Positions 10,870 through 21,380 of a stretch of DNA of 64,000 nucleotides are shown piece after piece. Position 1 is the first letter of the stretch; each line of letters starts with the position of its first letter. The DNA lies in contig NC_133666.1 of the NCBI RefSeq assembly GCF_037893015.1, positions 159,670,490-159,734,489 on the forward strand, written 5' to 3'. The notes under the pieces are model-generated. The model was not told where the DNA came from. It was given only the letters and a program-made list of their open reading frames with translations, and searched no databases. A program made the translations under genes and the position numbers. Origin of the DNA: Macrotis lagotis. Lineage: Eukaryota > Chordata > Mammalia > Peramelemorphia > Peramelidae.

Positions 10870-12580
10870 TTTAATCTGACAAATTACTTACAAGGGCTAA
10901 GTAATATATTACTTTAATCAACTACATTGTCTACTGTTAGGTGAAAGAAAATGGTGTCCATTTAACCTACTCATTGGATATTAGATCATCAGTGTTAAAT
11001 CAAATAAATTTCCTTAAAATTGTGATTTTTTGTGAGATAGTCATATTATTAAGTAATGAATAAAAAGCAGAGTAGCAGGGTTTACATCAGAACACAGAAG
11101 TAAAATAAGGTATGTGCTAGGGAAAAATAAAAGAACGTCAGCAGGGACTTTTTTGAAAGTTATTTAATGCAGTATATAAAAGTATTAATTGGAGAATTAG
11201 AATTTTTAAGCAAACAGTCTTTTTCAAACGATTTTCTTAGAGTAGCTTGTTACCTGGAAGAAAACTGAAGGAAATTTTCTCAATAGTATTAGTTAAGTTT
11301 CAGATTAGGGATTTGGATTAGAAATTTTTGTACATTTGAAAAATGCAATTAGTCATTGTTTAAATTACATCTCAAGAAAATAAATAGGCTCTGTATTTTT
11401 TAAATATTTACTCATTGGAAAAGCTATTCCATTTTTATGTGCTTATACTGAGACCAGATGAAGAAAGAGATAGTACTTTTATTTTCTTATTTTATAGTAT
11501 GATCATGTACATGATAAACAATCAGAAATTATTAAAACTTTCATCACTGCAATCTAGTCTCAGGGTAAAAGATCTTAATGGACACTTCTGTACTCACTAA
11601 AAGAATCAATAATAGTAACAGAATAGAGATTGGGATTGTGTTCAACAATTTATTTCTAATCTGGGTATCTACACCAAAATTTTTCCTATGTAAAGAATGA
11701 AAATTATATCAAGAAATAATTATATTTGAATTAAGTAAAATAGATTGTAGATGGCAGAGAAAGGTTAAAATTTTGCTTTTTATATTGCTATGAAACAATT
11801 ATAATTTTAATGATAAAGAAATAATAAAAAGAAATTAAAATCTTTCCTATTATTCCATTGGCATTGAAACTATTTTTAGATACACAATAAAGGCTGTAGA
11901 TGGTCTACGTTACCTCATATCTAGATGAAATCTTTTAAAAAATGTAAATTATCCAAATGTTTAATTGGCATGAATCCCATATTTAACCCCATGAAAGCAT
12001 TTTAGTAAATGAATGTAGTTTTCTCTTTTATTTCAAACATCTGTTGCTATAAGGATTTAGGTGTTCATTATATTAATAGCATGATATATCTAAGATATGA
12101 AGGATAGTTCAGCTATGAAATTAGCAATATTTTTAATTAAGTGTTACAAGATATTTTATAAATTTCTTATTGATAAAGAATGCTGATCCTTAAGAACTAT
12201 AGTCAATAACCTTTAGGGGGATGATATAAATTGTTCCAAGAGATCTATGATAGAATCCAGATGTGTTAAAATTTAAAAGAAAAAAAGATACATTTTTTTT
12301 CTGACTACATCGGAGTAAATAGAATTGTCCCAAAATCATTATTACATTTTTAAGCTATTAAAGCCTAGAAATGTACTAAAATTTTTGATACGTCATCATT
12401 CAAAGGGGTCTTAAATATTATTTAACTAAAACTTTTCAACTTAAATATGTGATCCTATCCAATACCCATGTATCTAGCAGCAAAGGATAAGAAACTGATT
12501 AGAGAATGATCCTAGAAACATAAAGTGACTTAAGGTAATATGTACCACAAATAGATCAGTCAGACATTAAACCTGCGTTT
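10870..12580. other. 1.7 kb of unclassified AT-rich DNA
   Basis: No gene, SINE or L1 signature recognised. Apparently single-copy or too old to recognise by eye. Confidence 0.45.
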
Positions 12581-12914
12581 TCTAACAGTTAATCTAGTAT
12601 TCCAAGTTGTAGAAATTTGCTAAACCATGACAACCGCCTAGAGACATGACAATTCTTTAGCAAAAGATTGCTGTGGACACAACAGAAAGCCACTGCCCTG
12701 GTGAGCAACACTCTGTTGTAAAATTTCTCTTCAGGAAAGCAGGACAGAGGTAAAGGGGCAAGTATGTGACTAGGTAACAAACTTTACAAAATATCCATGA
12801 GCTCATAGACCAGAGCTATGTAAACAAGTAACAGCACAGCAATGTTCAGACCTATGGGGTCAGACAATTGAAGAACAGAGGGAGCAGGACAGGACGTGGA
12901 AACAAGTTATCAGC
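12581..12914. other. Unclassified GC-richer block, possibly repeat-derived
   Basis: Composition rises above the surroundings. It contains 'accatgacaaccgcctagag', 'agccactgccctggtgagca', 'gaaagcaggacagagg' and 'ggagcaggacaggacgtgg'. The feel is that of a retroviral LTR or other repeat, but I can identify no LTR ends, poly(A) signal or primer site, so no family is assigned. The 63-codon minus frame at 12589-12780 has no recognised domain. Confidence 0.3.
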
Positions 12915-13326
12915 TAGAATGTTCATTATTCTTTACTAGTCACTAGTATTCCATTGCATACATAGAACACTATTTAGCCATTTCGTAATGAATTTTTCTA
13001 TTGCTTCAGTTCTTAAATACTACAGAAAAGTACTGCTGTGAATATGTTGCTGTATATGGGACTATAGTATTTAAAGTGAATTCTTTGAGTTCAGCAATGT
13101 AATATTTGTTTTGAAGTATATACATATTTTATAAGTATATATAACTTAGTATAAGTACAAATTGCTTCACAAAATAGTTTAGCCAATTCATAACTCTACT
13201 AGTAGTGGTTTTTGTTGGTCTGTTATTTTACAGTCTATCCTACACTGTCTATTCCCTCGTGTCATCTTGATGCGCTACTCTTGAATTGAGGTAGAACTTC
13301 AAAGTTGTTTTAATTTACATTTTTCT
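12915..13326 (-). mobile_element. L1 LINE fragment (3' UTR and ORF2 end), outer host element
   Basis: Plus-strand reading 'tagtattccattgcataca', 'tatttagccatttcgtaatg', 'gtactgctgtgaatatgttg' and 'aaatagtttagccaattcat' is the reverse complement of the marsupial L1 3' region. It stops at the 15 bp target copy at 13312-13326. The same L1 resumes at 16061, so this is the left part of an older element split by a younger insertion. Confidence 0.8.
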
Positions 13327-16060
13327 ACAGTTTCTTTTCTTTTGGTGCCATGCAAAAACAAATTTTGACTTTCACTCTTAAAAGTCTTGAGTTCTGATTT
13401 TTTTCCCTTTCTTCCACTCCCAATCCTTCTCACTGAAAACATTATTTGATGTAGCTTAGAAATCAGTAGTCATGAATAATATTGTTACAGTAGTCATGTT
13501 GCAAAAGTAAGTATAAATTCCCCTCCCCCAAGAAAAGAGAAACCTTAAGAAAATACAATAAAAGCTAATATGTTTTAATTTGTACTGAGACACCATTAGT
13601 TCTGTCTTTGGGATGGATAGTATTCTTTACCATTAAGTCCTTCAGAGTTCTCTTGAGTCACAAAAAAGGTAAGTTATTCACAGCTGATCATCCTACAATA
13701 TTGTTGTTAGTTTGCGTACAGTGCATTTCCCGTTGCATCTGTTCCTGTAAGGCTTTATTTTTTTTCTGATAGCATAAGGTTCATCATTTCCCACAACAGA
13801 ATAACATTTTATCTTAATCACATACTACAGTTTATTCAGACATTCCCCAAACTATGGCCATACCCTCAATTTTCAGTTTCTTGCCATCAGAAAAATGTTG
13901 TTAAATTATTGTTATACATAAAAGTACTTTTCCTTCCTGTTTTGCATCTCTTCTAGAGAGAAGTAGGCCTGATTTTATAGCTCTTTGGGCCTAGCTCCAA
14001 ATTGCACAACCATTTCACAACTCCTCCAGTAGTGCATTAATGTCTGATTTTCTCTACATCCACTCCAATATTTGCAAATTTCTCTTTCTGTCCTAAGGCA
14101 ACTTAAGGTAGTATGCAGAATTTTTCTAACCTGCATTTCTCATAGCAATATCAAGGACATTTAAAAAATATTTAAATATCTTTTGACCATTTTTCATTAG
14201 GGGAATGGCTCTTATTTTTTATAAATTCGACTCAGTTCTCTATATATGAGAAATGAGGCCTTTATCAGAGAATCATTTCAATATTTTTAATCCACATTTA
14301 TTATTGCTAATTGTTTCTCTACATGCTATTCCTACCACCCCCATTTATTCTATTCTCTCTCTCTCCTTTCATCCAGTGCCTCCTCAAAAGAGTTTTTCTG
14401 GGTAGTTGAATCATGATTGCAATCCATACTCTTTTGCCTTCTAGAAAATCATCTTCCAAGCCCTACAATCTCTTAATATTGAAGCTGCTAAATCTTGAGT
14501 TATCCTAAGAATATTTGAATTATTTCTTTCTGGTTGCTTGCAATATTTTCCCTGTTATTTGGGAGCTCTGAAATTTGGTTAGAGTAATCCTGTCAGATTT
14601 CATATTGGAATTTCTTTCAGGAGTTGATCAGTGGAGTCGTTCAAGTTCTATTTTGCCCTCTATTTCTTGAATATCAGGGCAATTTTCCTTGAAAATCTCT
14701 TGAAAAATTATCCTGGCTTTCATGTAGTATGGTAATTTTTAAATGAAGTCTCCTGGATCTGTTTTTCAAGTCAGTTGTTTTTCCAATGGGATATTTTGCA
14801 TTGTCTTCTAGGTTTTTCAATGTTTTTGTTTTGTATAACTGTTTCTTGATTTCTCAAAGTGATCAGTTTCTCTTTCCTTAATCCTATATTTTAAGGAATT
14901 ATTTTAATGAACTTTGTATCTCTCTTTCCATTTGATTAATTAATCTTTTCAAGGTATTCTTCTTTTCATTGACTTTTTGAAGCTCTTTTGCATTTGGCCA
15001 TGAGATTCTTTTCAGTAATTTTTTTTGGTATTGATTTCACTGAGCTGCTGACTTGGTTTACATGGTTTTCCCACATAATTCTCATGTCTCTTCCCCAATT
15101 TTTCCTCTAATTCCATTTCTTGATTTTCAAAATCATTTTTGAGTGTGTAATTTGATCTCTCCTATCACCATAATAACTGTTTATGATCAGATTATTTCTT
15201 CTCTTCTTTGCTCATTTACGTAGTCTATGATTTGACTTTAACTGCTTCTTAATGTAGTACTCTGCTTCTATGGTGGAGGACACACTGTCCCAAGCTTTCG
15301 GGTTACTTTGCAATTGTTTTAAAAGATGCTTCTAGGGCTTGCAAATTTTCAATTCTTCCGAGGTCTTATGATGACTACTGTCTTGGCATGTGCTGTGGTC
15401 TGGGGGTGAACACAAGCACTCCTTTGTGCCCTGGACTAGTGACAAGGATCCTTATTCTGTTTAGGCAATAAAATTTGTTGTGTTTCTGCTCCTCTCCTTA
15501 GGACTGGGACCCAAAACTTTGAGCCAGACTTTAGTATGGGCAAAGCAACAGAGTCTTGTCACAGTAATAGCAAAAAGACTCTTGTAATCTTCCAAACCCC
15601 TTACATCTCCTGGGTTGAGATTTCTGGAAGCAGGTATGTCTCCTGATTCAGTGAATTCCAGGGTTTGCTCCTTGTCTGCTGGCTGGGGGTGGGGGGCAGT
15701 ATTGCTGAGGTCTGTACTGAACTGTGCTTCACTTTCACCCCCCCCAGTGCTGCAGACCCTTTCTGCTGACCTATCATGTTCTTCTTGGTGTCCCTGAACT
15801 GAGGTCTGGAAACCACCACCACTACTACTAATTTAGGTACCCCACTTCCTGCTTCTAAATTGCTGAGGTCAATTTATTCTAGCACGGGAGCAACCCCCCC
15901 CCAACTGTTCTGGGCTTCTCTCTCACCTCAATGCATCAAACCCTTCTCACTGATCTGATCCTCCAAGTTGTTTTGGGTTGGAAAATTGTTTCACCTAATT
16001 TGGAGTGGTCTGAGGGAGAGATTGGGTGAATCCGTATCTTTATTTGTCATCTTGGCTCTC
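13327..16060 (-). mobile_element. Complete 2.7 kb ORF2-poor L1 derivative, nested in another L1
   Basis: Minus-strand element bounded by the perfect 15 bp repeat AATTTACATTTTTCT at 13312-13326 and 16061-16075. Reading from its 5' end (16060) it has a 5' end 'gagagccaagatgacaaata', a 5' UTR (about 15240-16060), an ORF1 remnant (about 14395-15230), a short T/C-rich join (about 14320-14395), then only the last part of ORF2 (about 14100-14320) and the 3' UTR (to about 13346), ending in a decayed T/C-rich tail. Almost all of ORF2, including endonuclease and reverse transcriptase, is missing, although both ends and the target duplication are present. That structure resembles HAL1 'half-L1' elements or an L1 that lost ORF2 before or after insertion. 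It would need ORF2 supplied by another L1 to move. Confidence 0.8.
15240..16060 (-). promoter_or_regulatory. L1 5' UTR (internal promoter region) of the nested element
   Basis: The 5' end on the minus strand is 'gagagccaagatgacaaata', the 'aagatgg' style start of L1. It shares blocks in the same order with the L1 5' UTR at 38570-39375, for example 'tcaattcttcc.aggtcttatga' (15350-15372 and 38645-38667). L1 5' UTRs carry a pol II promoter; whether this decayed copy is active cannot be seen. Short frames here (15601-15822 minus, 15615-15797 plus) are not genes. Confidence 0.6.
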
Positions 16061-16480
16061 AATTTACATTTTTCTTATTAATTATTTGAAATAATGTTTT
16101 ATATAGTTAATAACTCACATTTATTTTTTTAATTGATTTATTAATCACATTTATTAATAATCTCTGGAAAATTCTCAGTCATAAACCCCTAAATTATGGA
16201 TTTATAAATTTCTGTTAATTGTTTTATGTCAGACCCTCATCAATGATATTTAATAAAAATATTTTCCAATTTTTTCTTCTATTCCAATTGCATTAATTCT
16301 ATTCACTCAAGATCTTTTTTAATTTCATATTTTAAAAGAATGTTTTTATAAATGTTTCTATCCTTTCTTTAATTAATAATTTCCTAAAACTAATAATGTG
16401 GCATATGAAGAATCAATGCAATCTAACTCTCCCACAACTATTACATCAACATTGTTAGAAAACTGTCCAAAAGAGTAGTA
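16061..16480 (-). mobile_element. L1 LINE fragment (ORF2 C-terminal region), outer host element
   Basis: Continuation of the L1 at 12915-13326 after the nested insertion. It starts with the second target copy (16061-16075), then reads 'tcagaccctcatcaatgata', 'ttttccaattttttcttcta' and 'aagatcttttttaatttcat', matching the minus-strand end of L1 ORF2 seen again at 14240-14290, 20770-20890 and 46680-46830. Confidence 0.7.
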
Positions 16481-16499
16481 GTTAAGAAATCAAAGAAGA

Positions 16500-16640
16500 G
16501 GGGCATCTAGGTGGTGCAGTGGATAGAGCACCGGCCCTGGAGTCAGGAGTACCTGAGTTCAAATCCGACCTCAGTCATTTAATTACTTAGCTGTGTGGCC
16601 TTGGGCAAGCCACTTAACCCCATTTGCCTTGCAAAAACAA
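16500..16640 (+). repeat. WSINE1-type SINE with 13 bp target duplication
   Basis: Full-length, little-diverged copy: 'gggcatctaggtggtgcagt', 'ggatagagcaccggccctgg', 'agtcaggagtacctgagttc', 'aaatccgacctcag', 'ttaattacttagctgtgtgg', 'ccttgggcaagccacttaac' and 'ccttgcaaaaacaa'. It is flanked by aaatcaaagaaga at 16487-16499 and 16641-16653, a perfect target-site duplication as expected for L1-driven insertion. Confidence 0.95.
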
Positions 16641-16654
16641 AAATCAAAGAAGAA

Positions 16655-16955
16655 ACAACTCTGGATCGTTTTCTGCATAAGTTTATACATTTTACCTATA
16701 GTACATGTTTAGAACATGAACTTTATATGAAATTTGGTTCAAACAAATGAATCCAGTGTCCAAAGCTCTAAGATGGGTCAGCAGCATGAAGATGCATACA
16801 TTTTATCAAGGAATCACTTCTCTGTCCTAGGGCAGCATCCTGAGGTCTTTGAGAGGAGTCAGGTAAATAGACTAGAGAGGAACTAGATGAACAGAAGTGT
16901 TGTGTCTAGCACAACAAAGGATAGGTCACCTAAAGGAAATATTGGACTCAATCCT
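16655..16955. other. Unclassified non-coding DNA
   Basis: About 300 bp with no recognised gene or repeat. It contains the small palindrome-like 'tgttgtgtctagcacaaca' at about 16899-16917. Confidence 0.4.
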
Positions 16956-18102
16956 TTATTAATGATGGCAGCATGGGAGTCTCTAAGAGATCAACTTGCG
17001 GCCTCAGCTCACACAACTCTTAGCTAGACCAACAACAACAAAGGGTAAATAAGATCAGCTCATAGGTTGAACTCCAGGCCCAGAATGGATCAGGGACATT
17101 ATTTCTAATACCCTAGTTATCCAAGAGTATCAAAATAGGGTTTGATCAGCAGCACAATATGTTCTAGACTCTGAATTAATTGAGCTTTTCAGTTAAATGA
17201 CAGATGCTAGGAAAAGATACTTGGAACAGCAAGAAAGAGCAAGTCTACAAATGTAAATACTAGAATTTGGAAAATCATATTTTATGCAGATATGATGCAT
17301 ATGTGATTTCATCAGGCTTGATGAAAGCTAGTAGTACCCTGGATAAAGATGTTCAATACTTGAAAAGTGTATCATAAGGACACTAGACAAGACTGATCAA
17401 AATTTTACAAAGTTACAAAAAGTACAATAGGAGTTGCTTTGCTTGGCATAAAATAAAATTCTAATCTGTGAAATAAGAGTGGAAGAATGATTTGTTAAGA
17501 AATTTGTTTAAAAAAATGAGCTATTATGATGTCAGGGCTATCAAGAAACAAATGAGATGAATGAGAATACAACATACTCACAAGAGAAACTTTTAAGAAA
17601 AACATTGTAAAAGATGAATTGATGTCCTAAGAGAAATAAAAGAAAACAGGGTTAAGAATTATATTACTAATGAAATGAGGAGAAAGGAAAACATTGAAAA
17701 ACAATTGAGAGTTTTGGGGGAAAGACATGGAAAAGGCATTAGCAGACTGACAAAACACCTACTAAATCTTACCCAAATTAAGAAAAACTAAGTTGGATCA
17801 AATAGAAGGAGTCAAAGATTCCATGGGATTACTCCAAGATTTAAGAACAAAATCAAGAGTTTGAAAATACAGAAAGAAATATAAGATGTAGCAATTATCT
17901 AACTGATCTGGAAAATGACTTGATCTTATATAATTTAAAATTCACTGAATTACCTGAGAGCTGTGACCAAAAAGTAGAGCATGGGCATCATATTTCAAGA
18001 AATCAGTTAGGAAAACTGCCCAGTAATACTAGAAAAACAAGAAAAAAATCAAAAGAATCCATCTAGTCACTTCTAGAAGGAAAATACATACACATATTCA
18101 CA

Positions 18103-18103
<1 letters not shown>

Positions 18104-18158
<55 letters not shown>
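18104..18158. repeat. (TA)n microsatellite
   Basis: About 54 bp of TA repeat inside the L1 ORF1 remnant. Confidence 0.95.
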
Positions 18159-18160
<2 letters not shown>

Positions 18161-18194
18161 ATATCAATTCACACACATAAATGTATATGAATGC

Positions 18195-18269
<75 letters not shown>
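18195..18269. repeat. Compound (CA)n(TA)n(CA)n microsatellite
   Basis: A CA tract (about 18202-18224), a TA tract (18225-18256) and a second CA tract (to 18269). The two minus frames across it are Cys-Val/Ile-Tyr repeats translated from the array and are not genes. Confidence 0.95.
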
Positions 18270-18297
18270 AAATGCAACAATTCAGATCTTCTAAGCC

Positions 18298-18327
18298 AAA
18301 TAAAATAAAATAAAATAAAATAAAATA
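18298..18327. repeat. (TAAAA)n microsatellite
   Basis: About six AAATA/TAAAA units, immediately before the 18334-18426 minisatellite-like repeats. Confidence 0.9.
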
Positions 18328-18333
18328 CTGAAA

Positions 18334-18426
18334 GTGGAAAGAAAAAATTCAAGAACCATTATGGTGAAACAAAGGAATTCAAGAACCAATATATAGTTAG
18401 AGGAAAGAAAAAATTCAAGAACCAAT
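18334..18426 (+). repeat. Three-copy minisatellite-like repeat
   Basis: The motif attcaagaacca occurs at about 18347, 18376 and 18412. The first and third copies share the longer block ggaaagaaaaaattcaagaa. This looks like one or two local duplications within the L1-related element. Confidence 0.7.
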
Positions 18427-18530
18427 AAAGTATAGTCATGATCTTAATATTTCATCTCCTGCTATTATACAAAATTTGAAAATAATAAATATAGGTAAAC
18501 AACCAAGAATAAATTACCAAGAAAAGCTGT

Positions 18531-19035
18531 ATCCTAATCTTAAATATGAATGTCTTCCTGTAACATAATAGAATTCTAGAAATGTTTCATTAAATCATTG
18601 GATTTCAGTAGAATTCTTATAAACTCCTATATTCTATTCCCTGATCTTATATGATGAAAGTTTACCCTTCAATTTTTCTTTTTCTCACTTTGTGTATCTT
18701 ATTTCAGGTGCATTTTCTTTTTTTGTAACATGATCAAAATATAACAAAAAATCCTTCTTAGACCCCCCCTTTCTTATTTGACTCCCTTTATTTCTGTAAT
18801 GAACCATTTCTGTAATCCATATGTACAACGATAGATGATATTTATTTCACCCCTCTCCCTATCAAAAAGTCAATATCAATTATTTTAAAAACTTTTTCCT
18901 GTTTGTTTAATTGTATTCAACTATTTTTATCAAATATTCATAAGGATTAGAGAATGCTCATCACTTGAATTTCACTTTCATCTGAATTGGTCAAAGTGGG
19001 GGTCAAAACAATAAGGAATTGGGAAAATAATTGCT
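18531..19035. other. Unclassified AT-rich non-coding DNA
   Basis: No recognised element. It includes a T-rich stretch (18675-18730) that could be the reverse of an L1 or SINE tail. Confidence 0.4.
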
Positions 19036-19039
19036 AAGT

Positions 19040-19265
19040 TTATATAAGCATCAACAATATATCATACATTGTGCCAAGACCATTTCAAATGGTCTTCATA
19101 ATAATTTTTCAAGTTAGGTGGGTTTTTAATTCCTATTTAACAATTGAGAAAACTGAGGAAAGCAGAACTTAAATGACTTGTCCAGGAACATGTAGTAAAA
19201 AATTGAATTTAGATTTCAATTCAAGTCTTCTTCTGCATTCTATGCAGAGTCATTTAGGTGCTACA
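19040..19265 (-). repeat. MIR-type SINE
   Basis: Plus-strand reading 'acattgtgccaagaccattt', 'ggtcttcataataatttttc', 'cctatttaacaattgagaaa', 'actgagg', 'ttaaatgacttgtccagga' and 'gatttcaattcaagtcttct' is a reversed MIR. It ends near a head-like 'catttaggtgctac'. Confidence 0.65.
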
Positions 19266-19379
19266 AGCACAGAAAGTATTTGGAGTATAAATATAATCTA
19301 CTCAAAAGGGAAGCATGGAGAAAATAAAGATAAGAATGGAATTTCAAAATCAACAAAAAGATGGGATAAAATAATTTTC

Positions 19380-19560
19380 CTTCCTCAACAACTCAGAAGG
19401 TCAATAGAAAATATCTGACTCACTGGGGTAAGAATGAAGTTTATTGCAAAGCAGACTGTGCCACCTGGCAGGGCAAACACATACTAACCCAGGATACTAA
19501 CCCAGCCTCAGCAGCTTCCAGGGTCTCAGTTCAAAGACAATAAAAATGATGGATATGGAC
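19380..19560 (-). mobile_element. Possible LTR (endogenous retrovirus) fragment
   Basis: On the minus strand the order is 'gaactgagaccctggaagct', 'gctgaggctgggttag', 'ccaggtggcacagtctgctt', then 'tgcaataaacttcattctta' and 'ccccagtgag'. An AATAAA signal followed closely by such a stretch is typical of the R/U5 part of a retroviral LTR. The 12 bp atactaacccag is repeated in tandem near 19484-19507. No second LTR, primer-binding site or internal viral gene is visible, so this would be a solo or broken LTR. The family is not identified. Confidence 0.45.
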
Positions 19561-19564
19561 AGTT

Positions 19565-19624
19565 AATTAAGATTTAATATATATAATATATATATATACA
19601 TATAAAATGTGTATTATTTACTTA

Positions 19625-19672
<48 letters not shown>
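19565..19672. repeat. (TA)n microsatellites
   Basis: A broken TA tract at about 19575-19600 and a long pure one at 19629-19672. Confidence 0.95.
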
Positions 19673-19673
<1 letters not shown>

Positions 19674-19679
19674 CATATA

Positions 19680-19945
19680 ACTGTGATGGAGTGCTATTGT
19701 GCTATAAGAAATTATAAGGAGGGTCGTTTCAGAAAAAAATTGACAAGTTCTAGAGGAACTGAAGCAAAGTAAAATGAATAAGTGGGGAGATACTGTGCAC
19801 AGGAATAACAGTGCTATAATGATGATCAACTCTGAGAGACTTGGCTACTGTGATCAATACAGAGATCCAAGACAAATTCAAAGAATTCATGATGAAAAAA
19901 GCATTATCTATCTCCAGAGAGAACTGTTACATCCATATGTACAAA
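19680..19945 (+). mobile_element. L1 LINE 3' UTR fragment
   Basis: 'gtgctattgtgctataagaa', 'aagtaaaatgaataag', 'acagtgctataatgatgatc', 'aactctgagagacttggcta', 'gatccaagacaaattcaaag' and 'attcatgatgaaaaaagcat' match, in order, the plus-strand marsupial L1 region just past ORF2. It runs into a microsatellite array. The 110-codon frame at 19774-20106 is this fragment plus the repeat array. Confidence 0.75.
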
Positions 19946-20035
19946 TATATACACACACACACATATATGCCTATACATATATATCTATTTATGTATCTAT
20001 ATCTATCTATGTAACTATATCTATCTATCTGTCTG

Positions 20036-20086
<51 letters not shown>

Positions 20087-20105
20087 GTCTGTCTATCTAT
20101 CTATA
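19945..20105. repeat. (CA)n and (TCTA)n microsatellite array
   Basis: A short CA tract, then TATC/TCTA tetranucleotide repeats from about 19978 to 20105 with TCTG variants near 20029 and 20086. It lies at the junction of a plus-strand L1 3' end and a minus-strand L1 3' end. Confidence 0.95.
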
Positions 20106-20404
20106 ATATATAGTTTTCAAACCTACTAGTGGTATTTCCTGGTGAAAGGGAGTGTGAAGTTTTACCCATTTGGGTAAAATTCCAAACTTTTCTCCAGAAT
20201 GGTTGGATCAGCTCACAATTTTACCAATGATGTACCAATAGTCCCAATTTTTCCATATCCACTCTAGGGTCATTTTCTTTTTTTTTTTTGTTATCATATA
20301 AGCCAATCTAAAAGGCGAGAAGTGGTACTTTAGAGTTGCTTTAAGTTGTATTGAACTAAATTTTCTATTTTTCAGTATTTTTCATATGATTGAAGATAGT
20401 TTTT

Positions 20405-20662
20405 CATTAGAAGGAGGGTCATTACAATGGATAGAGTATTATACCTGGAATCAAGAAGACTCTATCCTAAATCAAAATTTGACCTTAGACATTTACAAGC
20501 TGCATGTGACTCTGAGCAAGTAATATAACCATTGTTGCTTCAGTTTCCTCATTTGTTAAATAAGCTGAAGAAGGAAATGGCAAATCATTCTTTTACTTTT
20601 ATCAAGAAAATTTCATATAAAGAGTTCAACATTACAAAAAAATATTTAACAACAACAATAAA
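20405..20662 (+). repeat. Mar1-type SINE inserted in L1
   Basis: 'gtcattacaatggatagagt', 'ctggaatcaagaagactcta', 'gaccttagacatttacaagc', 'tgcttcagtttcctcatttg', 'gctgaagaaggaaatggcaa' and the tail 'aacaacaacaat'. The flanks hold similar strings (ttcattagaa before, ttcatttgaa after) that may be a decayed target duplication. Confidence 0.85.
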
Positions 20663-21124
20663 TAACTTTATTTTATTCATTTGAAATCTGTCTGTTTCAT
20701 ATGTTTTGAACATTTATCAATTGGGTAATGACCTGTATTTAAATAAATTTGATTCATTTTCCCATATATTAGAGAAATGAGATCTTTATCAGAAACACTT
20801 ACTGTATGATTATTTCCCAGTTTTCTGATCATTTTCTAATCTTGGCAGTATCTATTTGCTTGTGCAAACTCTTTTTAATTTAATATTATCAAAATTATTC
20901 ATTTTATATCTCTTAATGCTCTAGATCTGACAGGTTAACTATCATGCTCCCCTAAATATGGTGGCAGTCTTTATGTCACAGTCATGTAGTCATTTTGGTC
21001 TTATCTCAGTATGAGGTGTGAGATATTTTTATACACATATGCAAGAACGCATGTAAGTATAAATATGTATATATGTATATTTACACATACATACTATATT
21101 ATATATATATGTATATATTATTGC

Positions 21125-21380
21125 TGCTGCTATTGTTGTTCATTCATTTCAGTTGTGAGGGAATCTTTGAGATTGCATTTGAGATTTTGCTTTTTTTTTT
21201 GACAAAGATACTGAATTAGTTTGTCATTTCCTTCTCCAGCTCATTTTACAGGAAGTGAGACAAAGTTAAGCCTTATGTCCAAGTTCACAGAGCTAGTATG
21301 TGTCTGGGGTCTGATTTAAGTTTCAGGAATATGCGTTGTCCTTACTTTAGACTTGGCTTGTTATCAACTGTGTCATCTGG
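21125..21380 (-). repeat. Mar1-type SINE inserted in L1
   Basis: Plus-strand reading 'gctattgttgttcattcatt', 'tcagttgtgagggaatcttt', 'tcatttccttctccagctca', 'ttttacaggaagtgagacaa', 'gtccaagttcacagagctag' and 'actgtgtcatctgga'. This is Mar1 in reverse with expanded T and TTG runs. Confidence 0.82.

Larger units (their letters stand above)
16958..18530 (+). mobile_element. L1-related plus-strand element, 5' UTR and ORF1 part
   Basis: A start resembling other L1 5' ends ('atgatggcagcatgggagtc'), then 'cctcagctcacacaactctt' and 'aacaacaacaaaggg'. Further in, 17690-18060 reads like a broken ORF1: 'aaacattgaaaaacaattga' (coiled-coil part), 'gaaaatgacttgatcttata', 'gaaaactgcccagtaatact' and 'aaagaatccatctagtcact', a frame similar to the 'ERIHR.P' motif of ORF1 in the other copies. 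The body is broken by two microsatellites (18104-18269). No ORF2 follows, so it is either truncated or HAL1-like. Confidence 0.6.

Noticed and set aside
12581..12914. Complete LTR
   Set aside because: The composition is suggestive, but no TG/CA ends, target duplication or poly(A) signal could be found.
16500..16640. tRNA gene (A-box and B-box-like motifs)
   Set aside because: The motifs belong to the tRNA-like head of a SINE; the rest cannot fold as a cloverleaf and the element has a tail and a target duplication. The same holds for the other SINE heads.
19978..20105. Regular short repeats that could suggest a CRISPR-like array
   Set aside because: Tetranucleotide TCTA units without spacers in a mammalian genome: a plain microsatellite.
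19774..20106. 110-codon plus frame ending in Tyr-Leu-Ser-Ile repeats
   Set aside because: The C-terminal part is the (TCTA)n microsatellite in translation and the start is L1 3' UTR.
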